Source: Candidatus Saccharimonadota bacterium (lineage in GTDB: Bacteria > Patescibacteriota > Saccharimonadia > Saccharimonadales > Saccharimonadaceae). From it: a stretch of 61,124 nucleotides of DNA. The translations under genes were made by a program, and so were the position numbers. Where the stretch lies: NCBI GenBank assembly GCA_017437945.1, contig JAFRWP010000011.1, positions 1 to 61,124 of the forward strand, written 5' to 3'. The notes under the pieces are model-generated. The model saw only the letters and a list, made by a program, of their open reading frames with translations. It was not told the DNA's origin and did no database searches. Positions 50,088 to 58,276 of this stretch are shown piece by piece. Every line of letters starts with the position of its first letter. Positions within the stretch are counted from its first letter, which is position 1.

Positions 50088-50116
50088 ATTTTAGCAAAAC
50101 TGGAAAAGATTGTCAA
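50088..50116 (-). promoter_or_regulatory. Consensus promoter of rnj
   Basis: On the minus strand TTGACA (50111-50116), 17 bases, TGC-TAAAAT (50088-50093). Confidence 0.75.
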
Positions 50117-50121
50117 AAAGT

Positions 50122-50148
50122 AAAACCCCGCCTTTTCGGGCGGGGTTT
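50122..50148 (-). terminator. Terminator of the gene at 50159
   Basis: Perfect stem CCCCGCC / GGCGGGG followed on the minus strand by TTTT. It sits directly against the -35 box of rnj. Confidence 0.8.
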
Positions 50149-50158
50149 GATGTTGTGT

Positions 50159-50755
50159 TCACTGGTGGTTCTTGGCGGCCCTTCTCTTGGCGGCCCGCTC
50201 AGGCTTAGCCTGATACCAGACGATCAGCTTGCGCGGAGTTTCCACATAGATCGGCTTCGGTTCCCGGATCTTCTTCTTGCTGGTGCTGACACCGGACGCG
50301 CGTTTGGCCATCTCTTCGGAATAGGCCTTACGCCGTCCGATTTCCTTTTCGCACTTGTCCTTGCAACTCGCAACATGTGCGCGCAAGCTCTTCCGAAAAT
50401 CGGATTCGTTATTGCGGGCGCGGGTCATGGAGCGGAATTCGCGCAGAACTTGTTCTGGCTGTTTCAGCCCCAATTCATTCAGAGACTCGATGATCTTGTT
50501 CCATCTGTGCTCGATGTCAGCATCGGCCTTGTCGCAGGCATCATAGACCCTCTTCGGGTCATTCCCGTACTTGTCATGGAAGACATCGCGAACTTCTGGC
50601 CGCATCCAGTCGCCATTCTTCAGTGACTCATATAGCGGCTGAATTTCGTTGAAGGTGCCAACAGCATCGAAAAATGCGATGACACGATCATAGTATAAAC
50701 TGACCGACGAAAGCGGCTTCCTTCCACCTTCGAATACCTTGCTCTTCACTGCCAT
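50159..50755 (-). CDS. Basic hypothetical protein (orphan cassette)
   Basis: A 198-residue soluble protein of unknown family, rich in Lys and Arg, probably mostly helical (SVSLYYDRVIAFFDAVGTF, IIESLNELGLKQPEQVLREF), with two nearby Cys (ASCKDKCEKE) and a basic tail (RAAKRRAAKNHQ). The composition suggests nucleic-acid binding. It is a single-gene cassette with a consensus promoter, a leader of about 40 nt, an AAGGGGGG ribosome site and its own terminator, and its codons are visibly richer in G/C than those of rnj. Confidence 0.75.
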   Translation of the reverse strand: MAVKSKVFEGGRKPLSSVSLYYDRVIAFFDAVGTFNEIQPLYESLKNGDWMRPEVRDVFHDKYGNDPKRVYDACDKADADIEHRWNKIIESLNELGLKQPEQVLREFRSMTRARNNESDFRKSLRAHVASCKDKCEKEIGRRKAYSEEMAKRASGVSTSKKKIREPKPIYVETPRKLIVWYQAKPERAAKRRAAKNHQ

Positions 50756-50802
50756 AGTAATCCCCCCTTACCTGTCGTGTGCAGTAAAATAACAACTTTA
50801 TA

Positions 50803-50831
50803 ATTATAGCACGGATTGGCCTTAAAGTCAA
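50803..50831 (-). promoter_or_regulatory. Consensus promoter of the gene at 50159
   Basis: On the minus strand TTGACT (50826-50831), 17 bases, TGC-TATAAT (50803-50808). It is divergent to the promoter at 50849, with 17 bases between the two -35 boxes. Confidence 0.8.
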
Positions 50832-50848
50832 GAATGGTTGTGTTTATA

Positions 50849-50877
50849 TTGACTTTTTAGCTTAAGTGTGATATAAT
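50849..50877 (+). promoter_or_regulatory. Consensus promoter of the gene at 50927
   Basis: TTGACT (50849-50854), 17 bases, TGA-TATAAT (50872-50877), followed by a leader of about 43 nt with CAGGGGGG. Confidence 0.8.
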
Positions 50878-50926
50878 AATAATTGTTGGGTGTTTTCACC
50901 AATGTACCTAAACAGGGGGGTTGAAA

Positions 50927-51310
50927 ATGGAAGAAAGAAACACTAGGCGCAGCAATCACGAATATGAAGAGCGCAGGAGGGGTGGATTCTTCGACGGATT
51001 CATCTTTTCCAATGCGGAAAACATCCGCGCGCACTTCGGAGACTTAAAACGGTATTTGACGCCCAAAGAAAGGGCGCAGAAACCGCAGATGGCCATCGTG
51101 GCATTCAGCATCGTCGCCGGCATCATCTGGGGAATCGCTGAGGTATTCAAACTGGTATTCAAGACTGGATTCCTCGGCGGGTTCCTGAGCGTAATCAGTA
51201 CGCTCGCGATGTGGGCGTTCGGCATCGGATTGGTCATATTCGTCCTGCTGCTTGCAGCCACGTTCTTCTTCTGGCTCTGGGAATGGCTCTCAAACCGTTT
51301 CTACCGTTGA
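50927..51310 (+). CDS. Small two-pass membrane protein (orphan cassette)
   Basis: A 127-residue protein of unknown family. The basic and acidic N-terminal 55 residues (EERNTRRSNHEYEERRRGGF, then FSNAENIRAHFGDLKRYLTP) are cytoplasmic, followed by two membrane segments (about 61-82 and 87-117) and a short basic end. ATG 50927 follows AGGGGGG by 6 bases; the TTG at 50921 is too close to that site. It has its own consensus promoter and terminator, like its divergent neighbour. Confidence 0.75.
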   Translation: MEERNTRRSNHEYEERRRGGFFDGFIFSNAENIRAHFGDLKRYLTPKERAQKPQMAIVAFSIVAGIIWGIAEVFKLVFKTGFLGGFLSVISTLAMWAFGIGLVIFVLLLAATFFFWLWEWLSNRFYR

Positions 51311-51316
51311 GCCCGG

Positions 51317-51338
51317 GCCCCGCAAGGGGCTCTTTTTT
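51317..51338 (+). terminator. Terminator of the gene at 50927
   Basis: Stem GCCCC-GCAA-GGGGC followed by TCTTTTTT. It overlaps the stop codon of the convergent Ca-ATPase gene by 2 bases. Confidence 0.8.
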
Positions 51339-53988
51339 ATTGCCTGACGCGACGATCACTGATGGCGTTGGCGATTTGCTTATAAAGCTCCATCACTACA
51401 AGGATGATAAGCGAAGCGCCAAAGAGGCCAAGAATTTGAAGTGGCGGAATGGAAGTAGTCTGAAGGATACCCGACAAGAACGGTACTTCCATCACGATTA
51501 TTTGCAATAAGATAGTTCCGGCGATACCAAAGAGCATAATTGGGTTGCTAGTAATTGGCACCGAGAAAGCTGAGCGACGTTCACTGCGACAGTTGAAGAC
51601 ATGAACGTTCTGGATAAAGACCATCAAGCACATCGCATAGCTGCGAGCCTGAACTACATCCATATGGAATATGTTCAAAAATGCCCACCAAGCCGCAAAG
51701 ACCAAGCCAGCAATAACGAGTGACGATACGATGATTTCGCGGATTAAGGCACCGTTAAAGAGGGATTCTTTCGGATCGCGTGGCTTCTCGGTCAAGATGC
51801 CTTTTTCGGCTCTTTCGAAGGACATGGCGAAGTCTTGGATGCCATCCGTTACGACGTTGAGCCAGAGCAACTGGACAGCGACGAGTGGCATTGGCATATT
51901 GGCCGCAATGGCAGCACAGAAGAAGATGGCTTCCGCAATGCCGCAGGAAATAAGGAAGAAGATGATTTTGCGAATATTCGAGTAGGCAACGCGCCCTTCC
52001 TTGATGCCGGCTACGATGGACTTGAAATTGTCGTCAACAATAATCATATCAGCAGTCTCGCGCGAAATATCTGTGCCTGAACCCATCGCGACACCAATAT
52101 TGGCCGCTTTGAGGGCCGGCGCATCGTTAACGCCATCGCCCGTCACGGCTACGAATTCGCCCTGGCGCTTCAAGGAATTTACGATATTAAGCTTCTGGAG
52201 TGGCGTGACGCGAGCATAGATAATATGATCGGAAACGAATTTATCAAACTCATCCTCTCCGCGCGCAAAGGCTTCTTCGACCTCGACGGAAGTGGCAACT
52301 TTGGCGTAATCTTCGACAAGTTTGAGGTCGCGACCAATCTTAAAGGCCGTGAGTGGATGATCGCCAGTAACCATTAAGACCTTGATGCCGGCCACATGGC
52401 ATTCGCGGATAGACGCAACGACTTCTTTGCGAATTGGATCAATGAAGCCGACCATGCCCATGAAAGTTAGATTCTTGATGTCTTTAGCATCGTAATGATC
52501 TTTGCGGGCAACTTTGCCATTGGCAAGTGCAATTACGCGATAGCCGTCGCGGGCCAAATCATCGTTTTGCTGGCTGAGGTTAGTAAAGTCTTTAGCTTTG
52601 CCATGGGAAAAATTAATCTCATGACTGAAGCCCTCAATAACTTCAAGTGAGCCTTTTGCGGTACAATACACTTCCCCGTCCTTCTCGTAGAAAACGGCGG
52701 AATATTTATTTTCGGATTCGTATGGAATAGTTTCAAGGATTTTAATGCCATGAGTTTTGACGTCGAGTTTTTTGCCGAGCACGAGGAATGCAATATCGAT
52801 CGAGTCGCCAATGAGCTGGCCGTCGTCAATGTTGGCCTCATTATTTAATACACCGAGCAGGCCGATTTCTTCTGCATATTTTAGAGCGGCGCCCGTGACT
52901 TTACCTTTCAGCTCATAGCCGGTACCACTAACTTCATATCGCTGGCCATTTGGCAAAGCAATGATTTTTGCGGTTTGCTGGTTGACCGTGAGAGTGCCGG
53001 TTTTATCGGACGCAATGACCGTACAAGAACCAAGCGATTCGGCAGCATTCAATTTGCGAACAATCACGTTTTTCTTCGCCATACGGTTGGAGGCAATTGT
53101 GAGCGCCATGGTTAGCGCCAGCGGTAGACCTTCCGGCATTGCGGAAAGTGAGAATGCGACCACCGTGAGGAAGATCTCCGTATACGGTACGCGTTTTAAC
53201 ACGAGGATAGTGGTAATGACGGCCGCCACGAGCAGAACAAGCACCGTAATTTGCTTCGAAAAACGCTCAACGCGAATGGTGAGCGGGGATTTTTCGACCA
53301 CGGTTTCATTGAGGCTATCTGCAATTTTGCCAAGCTCGGTCTGAAGACCAATTTTCACGACGATACCCTGGGCGCGGCCAGAAACAACCGTTGTGCCCGA
53401 GAAGGCGATATTGTTCTGATCGCCGAGCGATGGTTTTTTCTTGGTAACAATTTCTGCAGATTTGACGGATTGAACGGATTCGCCAGTCAGGATGGATTCG
53501 TCGACGGTAAAATTATGGGTTTCGACCAGACGAATATCGGCGGAAATTTTATCACCGGATTCGAGCAAAACATAGTCACCAATGGTTAAATCTTCGATTT
53601 CGATTTGCTCTTCCTTACCATCGCGAATTACGCGCGCATGCGTGGCCACCATATTCGCAAGAGCGGCGGCGGTATTGTTAGCTTTATTTTCTTGATAGGT
53701 GCCCATGATTGCATCAACCAGAATAATAAATGCAATCACGCAAGCATCAAGTACTTCATTAACAATCGCCGAAGCGATGATTGCCACCAAGAGCAAGAGA
53801 ACCATCGGGTCACGGAATTCATTTAGGAAAATCTTAAAGATGCTGTCTTTTTTCTTTTTTGGCAGAGCATTCGGACCATACTGCTGTTTGCGACGGTTAG
53901 CCTCAGCGTGGCTTAGACCGTTCTTACTAGTTCCCAGCTCAATCGCGATATCTTCAGCACTGCGGTTATAATATTCTTCTGGTTTCAT
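51337..53988 (-). CDS. P-type cation ATPase, Ca2+-ATPase-like (PMCA/SERCA type)
   Basis: An 883-residue P2-type pump that likely exports Ca2+. Visible features are the N-terminal cation ATPase domain, TGES actuator loop, membrane motif SAMPEGLPLALT, phosphorylation site SDKTGTLTVNQ, hinge TGDGVNDAPALKAANIG and a C-terminal four-segment domain. Length and the PEGLP motif fit calcium pumps. Of the two in-frame ATGs, 53988 is chosen because TATAAT ends 8 bases before it, but only 2 bases before the ATG at 53994. Confidence 0.94.
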   Translation of the reverse strand: MKPEEYYNRSAEDIAIELGTSKNGLSHAEANRRKQQYGPNALPKKKKDSIFKIFLNEFRDPMVLLLLVAIIASAIVNEVLDACVIAFIILVDAIMGTYQENKANNTAAALANMVATHARVIRDGKEEQIEIEDLTIGDYVLLESGDKISADIRLVETHNFTVDESILTGESVQSVKSAEIVTKKKPSLGDQNNIAFSGTTVVSGRAQGIVVKIGLQTELGKIADSLNETVVEKSPLTIRVERFSKQITVLVLLVAAVITTILVLKRVPYTEIFLTVVAFSLSAMPEGLPLALTMALTIASNRMAKKNVIVRKLNAAESLGSCTVIASDKTGTLTVNQQTAKIIALPNGQRYEVSGTGYELKGKVTGAALKYAEEIGLLGVLNNEANIDDGQLIGDSIDIAFLVLGKKLDVKTHGIKILETIPYESENKYSAVFYEKDGEVYCTAKGSLEVIEGFSHEINFSHGKAKDFTNLSQQNDDLARDGYRVIALANGKVARKDHYDAKDIKNLTFMGMVGFIDPIRKEVVASIRECHVAGIKVLMVTGDHPLTAFKIGRDLKLVEDYAKVATSVEVEEAFARGEDEFDKFVSDHIIYARVTPLQKLNIVNSLKRQGEFVAVTGDGVNDAPALKAANIGVAMGSGTDISRETADMIIVDDNFKSIVAGIKEGRVAYSNIRKIIFFLISCGIAEAIFFCAAIAANMPMPLVAVQLLWLNVVTDGIQDFAMSFERAEKGILTEKPRDPKESLFNGALIREIIVSSLVIAGLVFAAWWAFLNIFHMDVVQARSYAMCLMVFIQNVHVFNCRSERRSAFSVPITSNPIMLFGIAGTILLQIIVMEVPFLSGILQTTSIPPLQILGLFGASLIILVVMELYKQIANAISDRRVRQ

Positions 53989-53996
53989 ACTCATAT

Positions 53997-54002
53997 ATTA
54001 TA
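53997..54002 (-). promoter_or_regulatory. -10 box before the Ca-ATPase gene
   Basis: TATAAT on the minus strand, 8 bases before ATG 53988. Confidence 0.6.
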
Positions 54003-54033
54003 CAAAAATTTTTATGCTTTTCTTAGACTTCTA

Positions 54034-54063
54034 TTGACTGCTAGCTTTTGAAATTAATATAAT
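54034..54063 (+). promoter_or_regulatory. Promoter of the surface-protein locus
   Basis: TTGACT (54034-54039), 18 bases, TATAAT (54058-54063), then a leader with GGAGGTG before ATG 54090. Confidence 0.7.
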
Positions 54064-54089
54064 TAGCATAAGAGATTTGGAGGTGTGTT

Positions 54090-54239
54090 ATGAGAAAGTT
54101 AAAATTCTTGATGGTTGGAGCGATTTTTTGTTTGCCCATTATTTTATGCGAGAACACATCCGCAGTTTCCGCTGAAATGCAGGCGCTCGAAAACGATTTA
54201 GTAGAAAACGAATTAATAATTGCGAAAAACAGTAGATAA
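54090..54239 (+). CDS. Small secreted protein, truncated paralog of the next gene
   Basis: A 49-residue product: signal peptide (MRKLKFLMVGAIFCLPIILC, cleavage likely after AVSA) and a mature part of only about 21 residues containing ALENDLVENELIIAK. The next gene has the same plan, with a signal peptide followed closely by EIEKDLVDGALIVKA, so this looks like a duplicated 5' part of that gene. It has a good GGAGGTGTGTT ribosome site and the locus promoter in front, so it may still be translated. A stop codon ends it cleanly and no frame continues the similarity. Short peptide or remnant: undecided. Confidence 0.55.
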   Translation: MRKLKFLMVGAIFCLPIILCENTSAVSAEMQALENDLVENELIIAKNSR

Positions 54240-54253
54240 TAAAAGGAGAATTC

Positions 54254-55765
54254 ATGAGTAAAAAAATACTACTAATCGGAATATGCGCCATCTTATCTCT
54301 AACACTGCGTAGCGGCGGCGCATTCGCTGAAGAAAACTACTTTACGGAAATCGAGAAAGACTTGGTAGATGGAGCATTAATAGTAAAAGCGGATGGCCCA
54401 GAAGTCGATCCAAATATCTTCGAAGTTGTCTATGGAAATATCTATTATAAATATGGTTACGACATCGAATGGGACTGGGAGGTAAAAGATTACCACCATA
54501 TAACACTTGTAAAATACGGAGAGGCACATGAGGTAACCACTACGGCGCCAGACGGAAGTTGGTCGTCTACGGATTTGGTCAGAGAAAAACTTGCCGAGAA
54601 AACAATTGAAATTAAATATACAGGCGTAGACTCGGCGAAAAAATCAGTAGTCAATAGTCTAATTACGCCGATTGCCGCGAAGAATAGCTGGAATTCGGAT
54701 GACTGGAACGATATCAAGAGATATATTGTCGATGATTTGTCATTCGTGAATTTCTTTGTTGCCGGCTATCATCGCGATGCTAGTTTAAATAGCAACGAAC
54801 TTAAACTCATAGCCGACAGAATGGCTAATTTTTCGCCACAATACAAAAAAGATTTCGATAATAAAAACGTTCAGCTCGTAATCGATAATCGCGCCGGCGA
54901 TGGCGGCCCATTCCTAGAGGAAACAATGGGTTTCGCCTCTGTCGTGTCTGAAGGTTATATATATGATGTAATCCCAGCCGTAGGTGCACGAACAATTCGC
55001 GAAATCTTTATTCCAAGTTCGATAGAGGACACGAAAGAGGCCTATGTTGCCGCCGTACAAAAACGCATTGACGACTACTACGAAGGAACTTCGTTGGCAG
55101 GAAAAGTAAGGGTAAGTTATGGTGGCCCGATCTGTGATATTGTATGCGATTTCGAAGAAGACGGCCTAATGGCTGATCCAGATTTCCGCGGCGACTCATA
55201 CTTTTTATTGAGCTACGAAGGATCGGAGGTGGATTTTATTATTCAAAAAAATGACGACAGAATTACTACTCCGTCTTTTGCGACTGGTGATATAACCACA
55301 AATGTCGCCGTAACTTCAGATGATCCTACTATTCCGCTTGATACTATTGTTGTCGTAAATAAAATCAATAAAAAAGATCGTGCCGATACGATAAATAAAC
55401 TAGGATTAGCGGAGGCGGATATTTATGATATCAATCTGCACTCCGATGCGGCAAATCGCGATATCACCAAGTTGCCAAACGGAAAGTTTCTCGTACGTGT
55501 TCCGGTAGATTCAAAATATGAAGGTAAAGAATTAGCCGTATATTATATAGATGTGAACGGAAAAGTCGAACAATTCGAGGTTACCGTAAACGATGGTTAT
55601 GCTGAATTCGTCACTAACCATTTCAGTGAATATATTTTAGGCACAAGCGAGGGAACGCAGGCAAATCCTGGAACTCTTGATGTGATTCAATACGCTCTAC
55701 TTATAGCCATAGGCTGCGGTTTCATAATTGCAACTAATCTAAAAAATAGTGCAAGACGAAGATAA
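54254..55765 (+). CDS. Secreted surface protein with C-terminal sorting-like signal
   Basis: A 503-residue exported protein: signal peptide (about 1-25, SGGAFAEEN), a large outer region without a family I recognise, a small beta domain near the end (about 375-460), then NPGTLD, a hydrophobic segment (about 474-493) and the basic tail SARRR. This end resembles sortase substrates, with an NPxTxD-type motif in place of LPxTG. Paired Cys lie near GGPICDIVCDFEEDG. AAAGGAGAATTC precedes ATG. It shares a transcript with the small paralog. Confidence 0.78.
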   Translation: MSKKILLIGICAILSLTLRSGGAFAEENYFTEIEKDLVDGALIVKADGPEVDPNIFEVVYGNIYYKYGYDIEWDWEVKDYHHITLVKYGEAHEVTTTAPDGSWSSTDLVREKLAEKTIEIKYTGVDSAKKSVVNSLITPIAAKNSWNSDDWNDIKRYIVDDLSFVNFFVAGYHRDASLNSNELKLIADRMANFSPQYKKDFDNKNVQLVIDNRAGDGGPFLEETMGFASVVSEGYIYDVIPAVGARTIREIFIPSSIEDTKEAYVAAVQKRIDDYYEGTSLAGKVRVSYGGPICDIVCDFEEDGLMADPDFRGDSYFLLSYEGSEVDFIIQKNDDRITTPSFATGDITTNVAVTSDDPTIPLDTIVVVNKINKKDRADTINKLGLAEADIYDINLHSDAANRDITKLPNGKFLVRVPVDSKYEGKELAVYYIDVNGKVEQFEVTVNDGYAEFVTNHFSEYILGTSEGTQANPGTLDVIQYALLIAIGCGFIIATNLKNSARRR

Positions 55766-55778
55766 ATAACAGATAAAG

Positions 55779-55805
55779 GAGCGGGTGAAAAACTCGCTCT
55801 TTTTT
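55779..55805 (+). terminator. Terminator of the surface-protein locus
   Basis: 8-bp stem GAGCGGGT / ACTCGCTC (one G-U) followed by TTTTTT. The T-run leads directly into the -10 region of the next gene. Confidence 0.75.
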
Positions 55806-55807
55806 GT

Positions 55808-55813
55808 TAAAAT
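55808..55813 (+). promoter_or_regulatory. -10 box before the second P-type ATPase
   Basis: TGT-TAAAAT ends 8 bases before ATG 55822, overlapping the tail of the upstream terminator. Confidence 0.55.
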
Positions 55814-55821
55814 AAAAGCAT

Positions 55822-58275
55822 ATGCCAAAAATACAAATTCCAGGTTATCACGCAATCGTTGTGGACAAGATTAAAGTTGACCCGAAAAAGGGCCTAAACG
55901 CCGAGCAAGTGCGCAAGATGAAGCGCGCGGGCGCGATTAATGAATCCGTCAAACCGCCGAGCAAATCGGTTGCCGAAATCGTCCGCAGCAATGTACTGAC
56001 ATATTTTAACTTCGTGTTTTTGGTAATCACAATTATTTTGATTTGCGTACAAAGCTGGCGTGATATTACTTTTCTGCCGCTGATTATCGCGAATACGTTG
56101 ATTGGTATTTTCCAAGAAATCCGCGCAAAGGCCGTGCTAGATAAATTGACGATGCTGAATGCGCCAACTGCACGCGTAATTCGTGACGGCAAAGAGCAAG
56201 AAATTGTCGCCGAAAAGCTCGTGCAAAATGATGTTGTGGTGTTCCGCGCGGGCAATCAGATCCCGGCGGATGCGGTTATTTTGACTGGCGAAGTGGCCGT
56301 GAATGAGGCGCTCCTGACTGGTGAAGCTGACGAAATTCGCAAAGACAAGGATAAAGAATTGATGTCTGGTAGCTTTATTGTTTCCGGCGAGTGCATAGCG
56401 CAATTAACGAAAGTTGGCGCTGCATCATATATATCTCAGCTCACGTTGCAGGCAAAAAAAGTTAAAAATAAAGAACAATCAGAGATTATACGCTCGCTAA
56501 ACAAAATTGTTACGATTGCCGGTTTCTTAATTATCCCAATTGGCGGGATTTTGTTCTATCAAAGCCATTTCGTGAATAATCTCGACATGAAGTCGAGCGT
56601 ACAAAGCGCAGTCGCATCCGTGCTCGGCATGATTCCGGAAGGTTTATTCCTATTGTCCACCATCGCATTAGCGGTGAGCTCGATGAAGCTTGCACAGAAA
56701 AAGGTATTGCTACATGACATGAAGTCGATTGAAACCTTGGCGCGCGTAAACGTGCTTTGCGTCGATAAAACTGGCACGATTACCGAAAACACCATGGCCG
56801 TAAGCGACTATGAGCCAATCGGCAAAATGAAGAAAGCTGATCTGAATGGTCTACTTAGTGATTTCGTGGGCGCGCAGGCCGCAGATAATGCTACGATGGG
56901 AGCTTTGAAAGCGCACTTCTCTGAACCGGACGGGCGTAAAATTGTGTCAGTTTCTGGATTTTCTAGCCAATATAAATATAGTGGTGTGAACTTTGACGGC
57001 GAAAGCTACGTTTTGGGCGCTCCGGAATTTATTCTCGGCAAGGATTACGATAAATATCAAGAACGCATTGAGGGTTATAACCGTAAAGGTTACCGTGTGC
57101 TAATTTTCGGCCAATATGAAGGCACCGTGGAGGGCAAAAAGCTTGATCATGTATTTACGCCGATGGGGCTAATTATGCTAAGCAACCCAATTCGTCCGAA
57201 TGCAGTAGAGACATTTGAGTTTTTCAATAAACAAGGTGTAGACATTAAGGTGATTTCTGGTGATAATCCCGTCACCGTATCTGAAGTAGCACAAAAAGCA
57301 AAGATTAAGGGCGCCGAAAAATACGTCGACGCGTCAACCTTGCAGACCGACGAATCCATTGCGAAAGCAATGCGCGAATACACTGTATTTGGCCGCGTTA
57401 CGCCAGAACAGAAACGAAAGTTTGTTAAAGCCATGCAACGCGACGGTAAAATCGTGGCCATGACCGGCGATGGCGTAAACGACGTGCTCGCACTACGCGA
57501 CGCGGATTGTTCCGTGGCAATGGCGAGTGGTAGCGAAGCGGCAGCCCAAGCGGCTCAACTAGTATTGCTTGAATCGGATTTCGCGCGTATGCCAGACGTA
57601 GTTGCTGAAGGTCGCCAGGTCGTCAACAACCTCGAGCGTTCCGGCAGCTTATTCCTCGTAAAGAATGTTTTCTCGCTTATCACTTCCCTTATCGTAATAT
57701 TGTTTGCAATTACCTATCCATTAATTCCAGCTCAAATATCTCTTATTAGCATGTTTACGATTGGTATACCGGGATTCTTGCTGTCGCAAGCGCCAAACCA
57801 CGATTTAATTCGCGGTAGCTTCGTGAGTAACATTTTGAAGCGGGCGACGCCTGGCGGCCTGACGGATGTTATCCTAGTGGCCTTGATGGTGATATTGGGC
57901 AAGATCTTTGTTTTGCCAGATAATGATATTTCGACCGCCTGCACGGTCTTAATCGCTGCCGTTGGTATGCTGATGGTCTGGAGAGCTTCGCGCCCAGTTG
58001 ATTGGTATAAGAAAGCCTGCTTCATTGCCTGTTTAATTGGCCTGGTTTTCTGCTACATCTTCCTCAGCGATTTCTTCGGTATGAGCCATATTTCGCTTCA
58101 GACCGCCATTATTACGGGTGGCTTAATATTAGCTGCATTCCCGTTATTGCAAGCTATGCACAAGTTTATCGATTGGTTCTGGAAAGTTGGTGGAAGATTC
58201 ATTATCCGCGTACGTGATTATACACACGCTAACGAAATTCAAAATCCGTTCTCGAAGATCGACGAAGAGAATTAA
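55822..58275 (+). CDS. P-type cation ATPase, CtpE/YfgQ-like
   Basis: An 817-residue P-type pump. TGEAD actuator loop, membrane motif GMIPEGLFLLSTIAL, phosphorylation site CVDKTGTITENT, hinge TGDGVNDVLALRDADCSVAMASG and a long C-terminal membrane part. PEGLF without a second Pro is a feature I associate with the CtpE/YfgQ group, for which calcium uptake has been reported; the ion here is not proved. It ends two bases from the convergent fusion gene. Near-leaderless start, no Shine-Dalgarno. Confidence 0.88.
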   Translation: MPKIQIPGYHAIVVDKIKVDPKKGLNAEQVRKMKRAGAINESVKPPSKSVAEIVRSNVLTYFNFVFLVITIILICVQSWRDITFLPLIIANTLIGIFQEIRAKAVLDKLTMLNAPTARVIRDGKEQEIVAEKLVQNDVVVFRAGNQIPADAVILTGEVAVNEALLTGEADEIRKDKDKELMSGSFIVSGECIAQLTKVGAASYISQLTLQAKKVKNKEQSEIIRSLNKIVTIAGFLIIPIGGILFYQSHFVNNLDMKSSVQSAVASVLGMIPEGLFLLSTIALAVSSMKLAQKKVLLHDMKSIETLARVNVLCVDKTGTITENTMAVSDYEPIGKMKKADLNGLLSDFVGAQAADNATMGALKAHFSEPDGRKIVSVSGFSSQYKYSGVNFDGESYVLGAPEFILGKDYDKYQERIEGYNRKGYRVLIFGQYEGTVEGKKLDHVFTPMGLIMLSNPIRPNAVETFEFFNKQGVDIKVISGDNPVTVSEVAQKAKIKGAEKYVDASTLQTDESIAKAMREYTVFGRVTPEQKRKFVKAMQRDGKIVAMTGDGVNDVLALRDADCSVAMASGSEAAAQAAQLVLLESDFARMPDVVAEGRQVVNNLERSGSLFLVKNVFSLITSLIVILFAITYPLIPAQISLISMFTIGIPGFLLSQAPNHDLIRGSFVSNILKRATPGGLTDVILVALMVILGKIFVLPDNDISTACTVLIAAVGMLMVWRASRPVDWYKKACFIACLIGLVFCYIFLSDFFGMSHISLQTAIITGGLILAAFPLLQAMHKFIDWFWKVGGRFIIRVRDYTHANEIQNPFSKIDEEN

Positions 58276-58276
58276 A

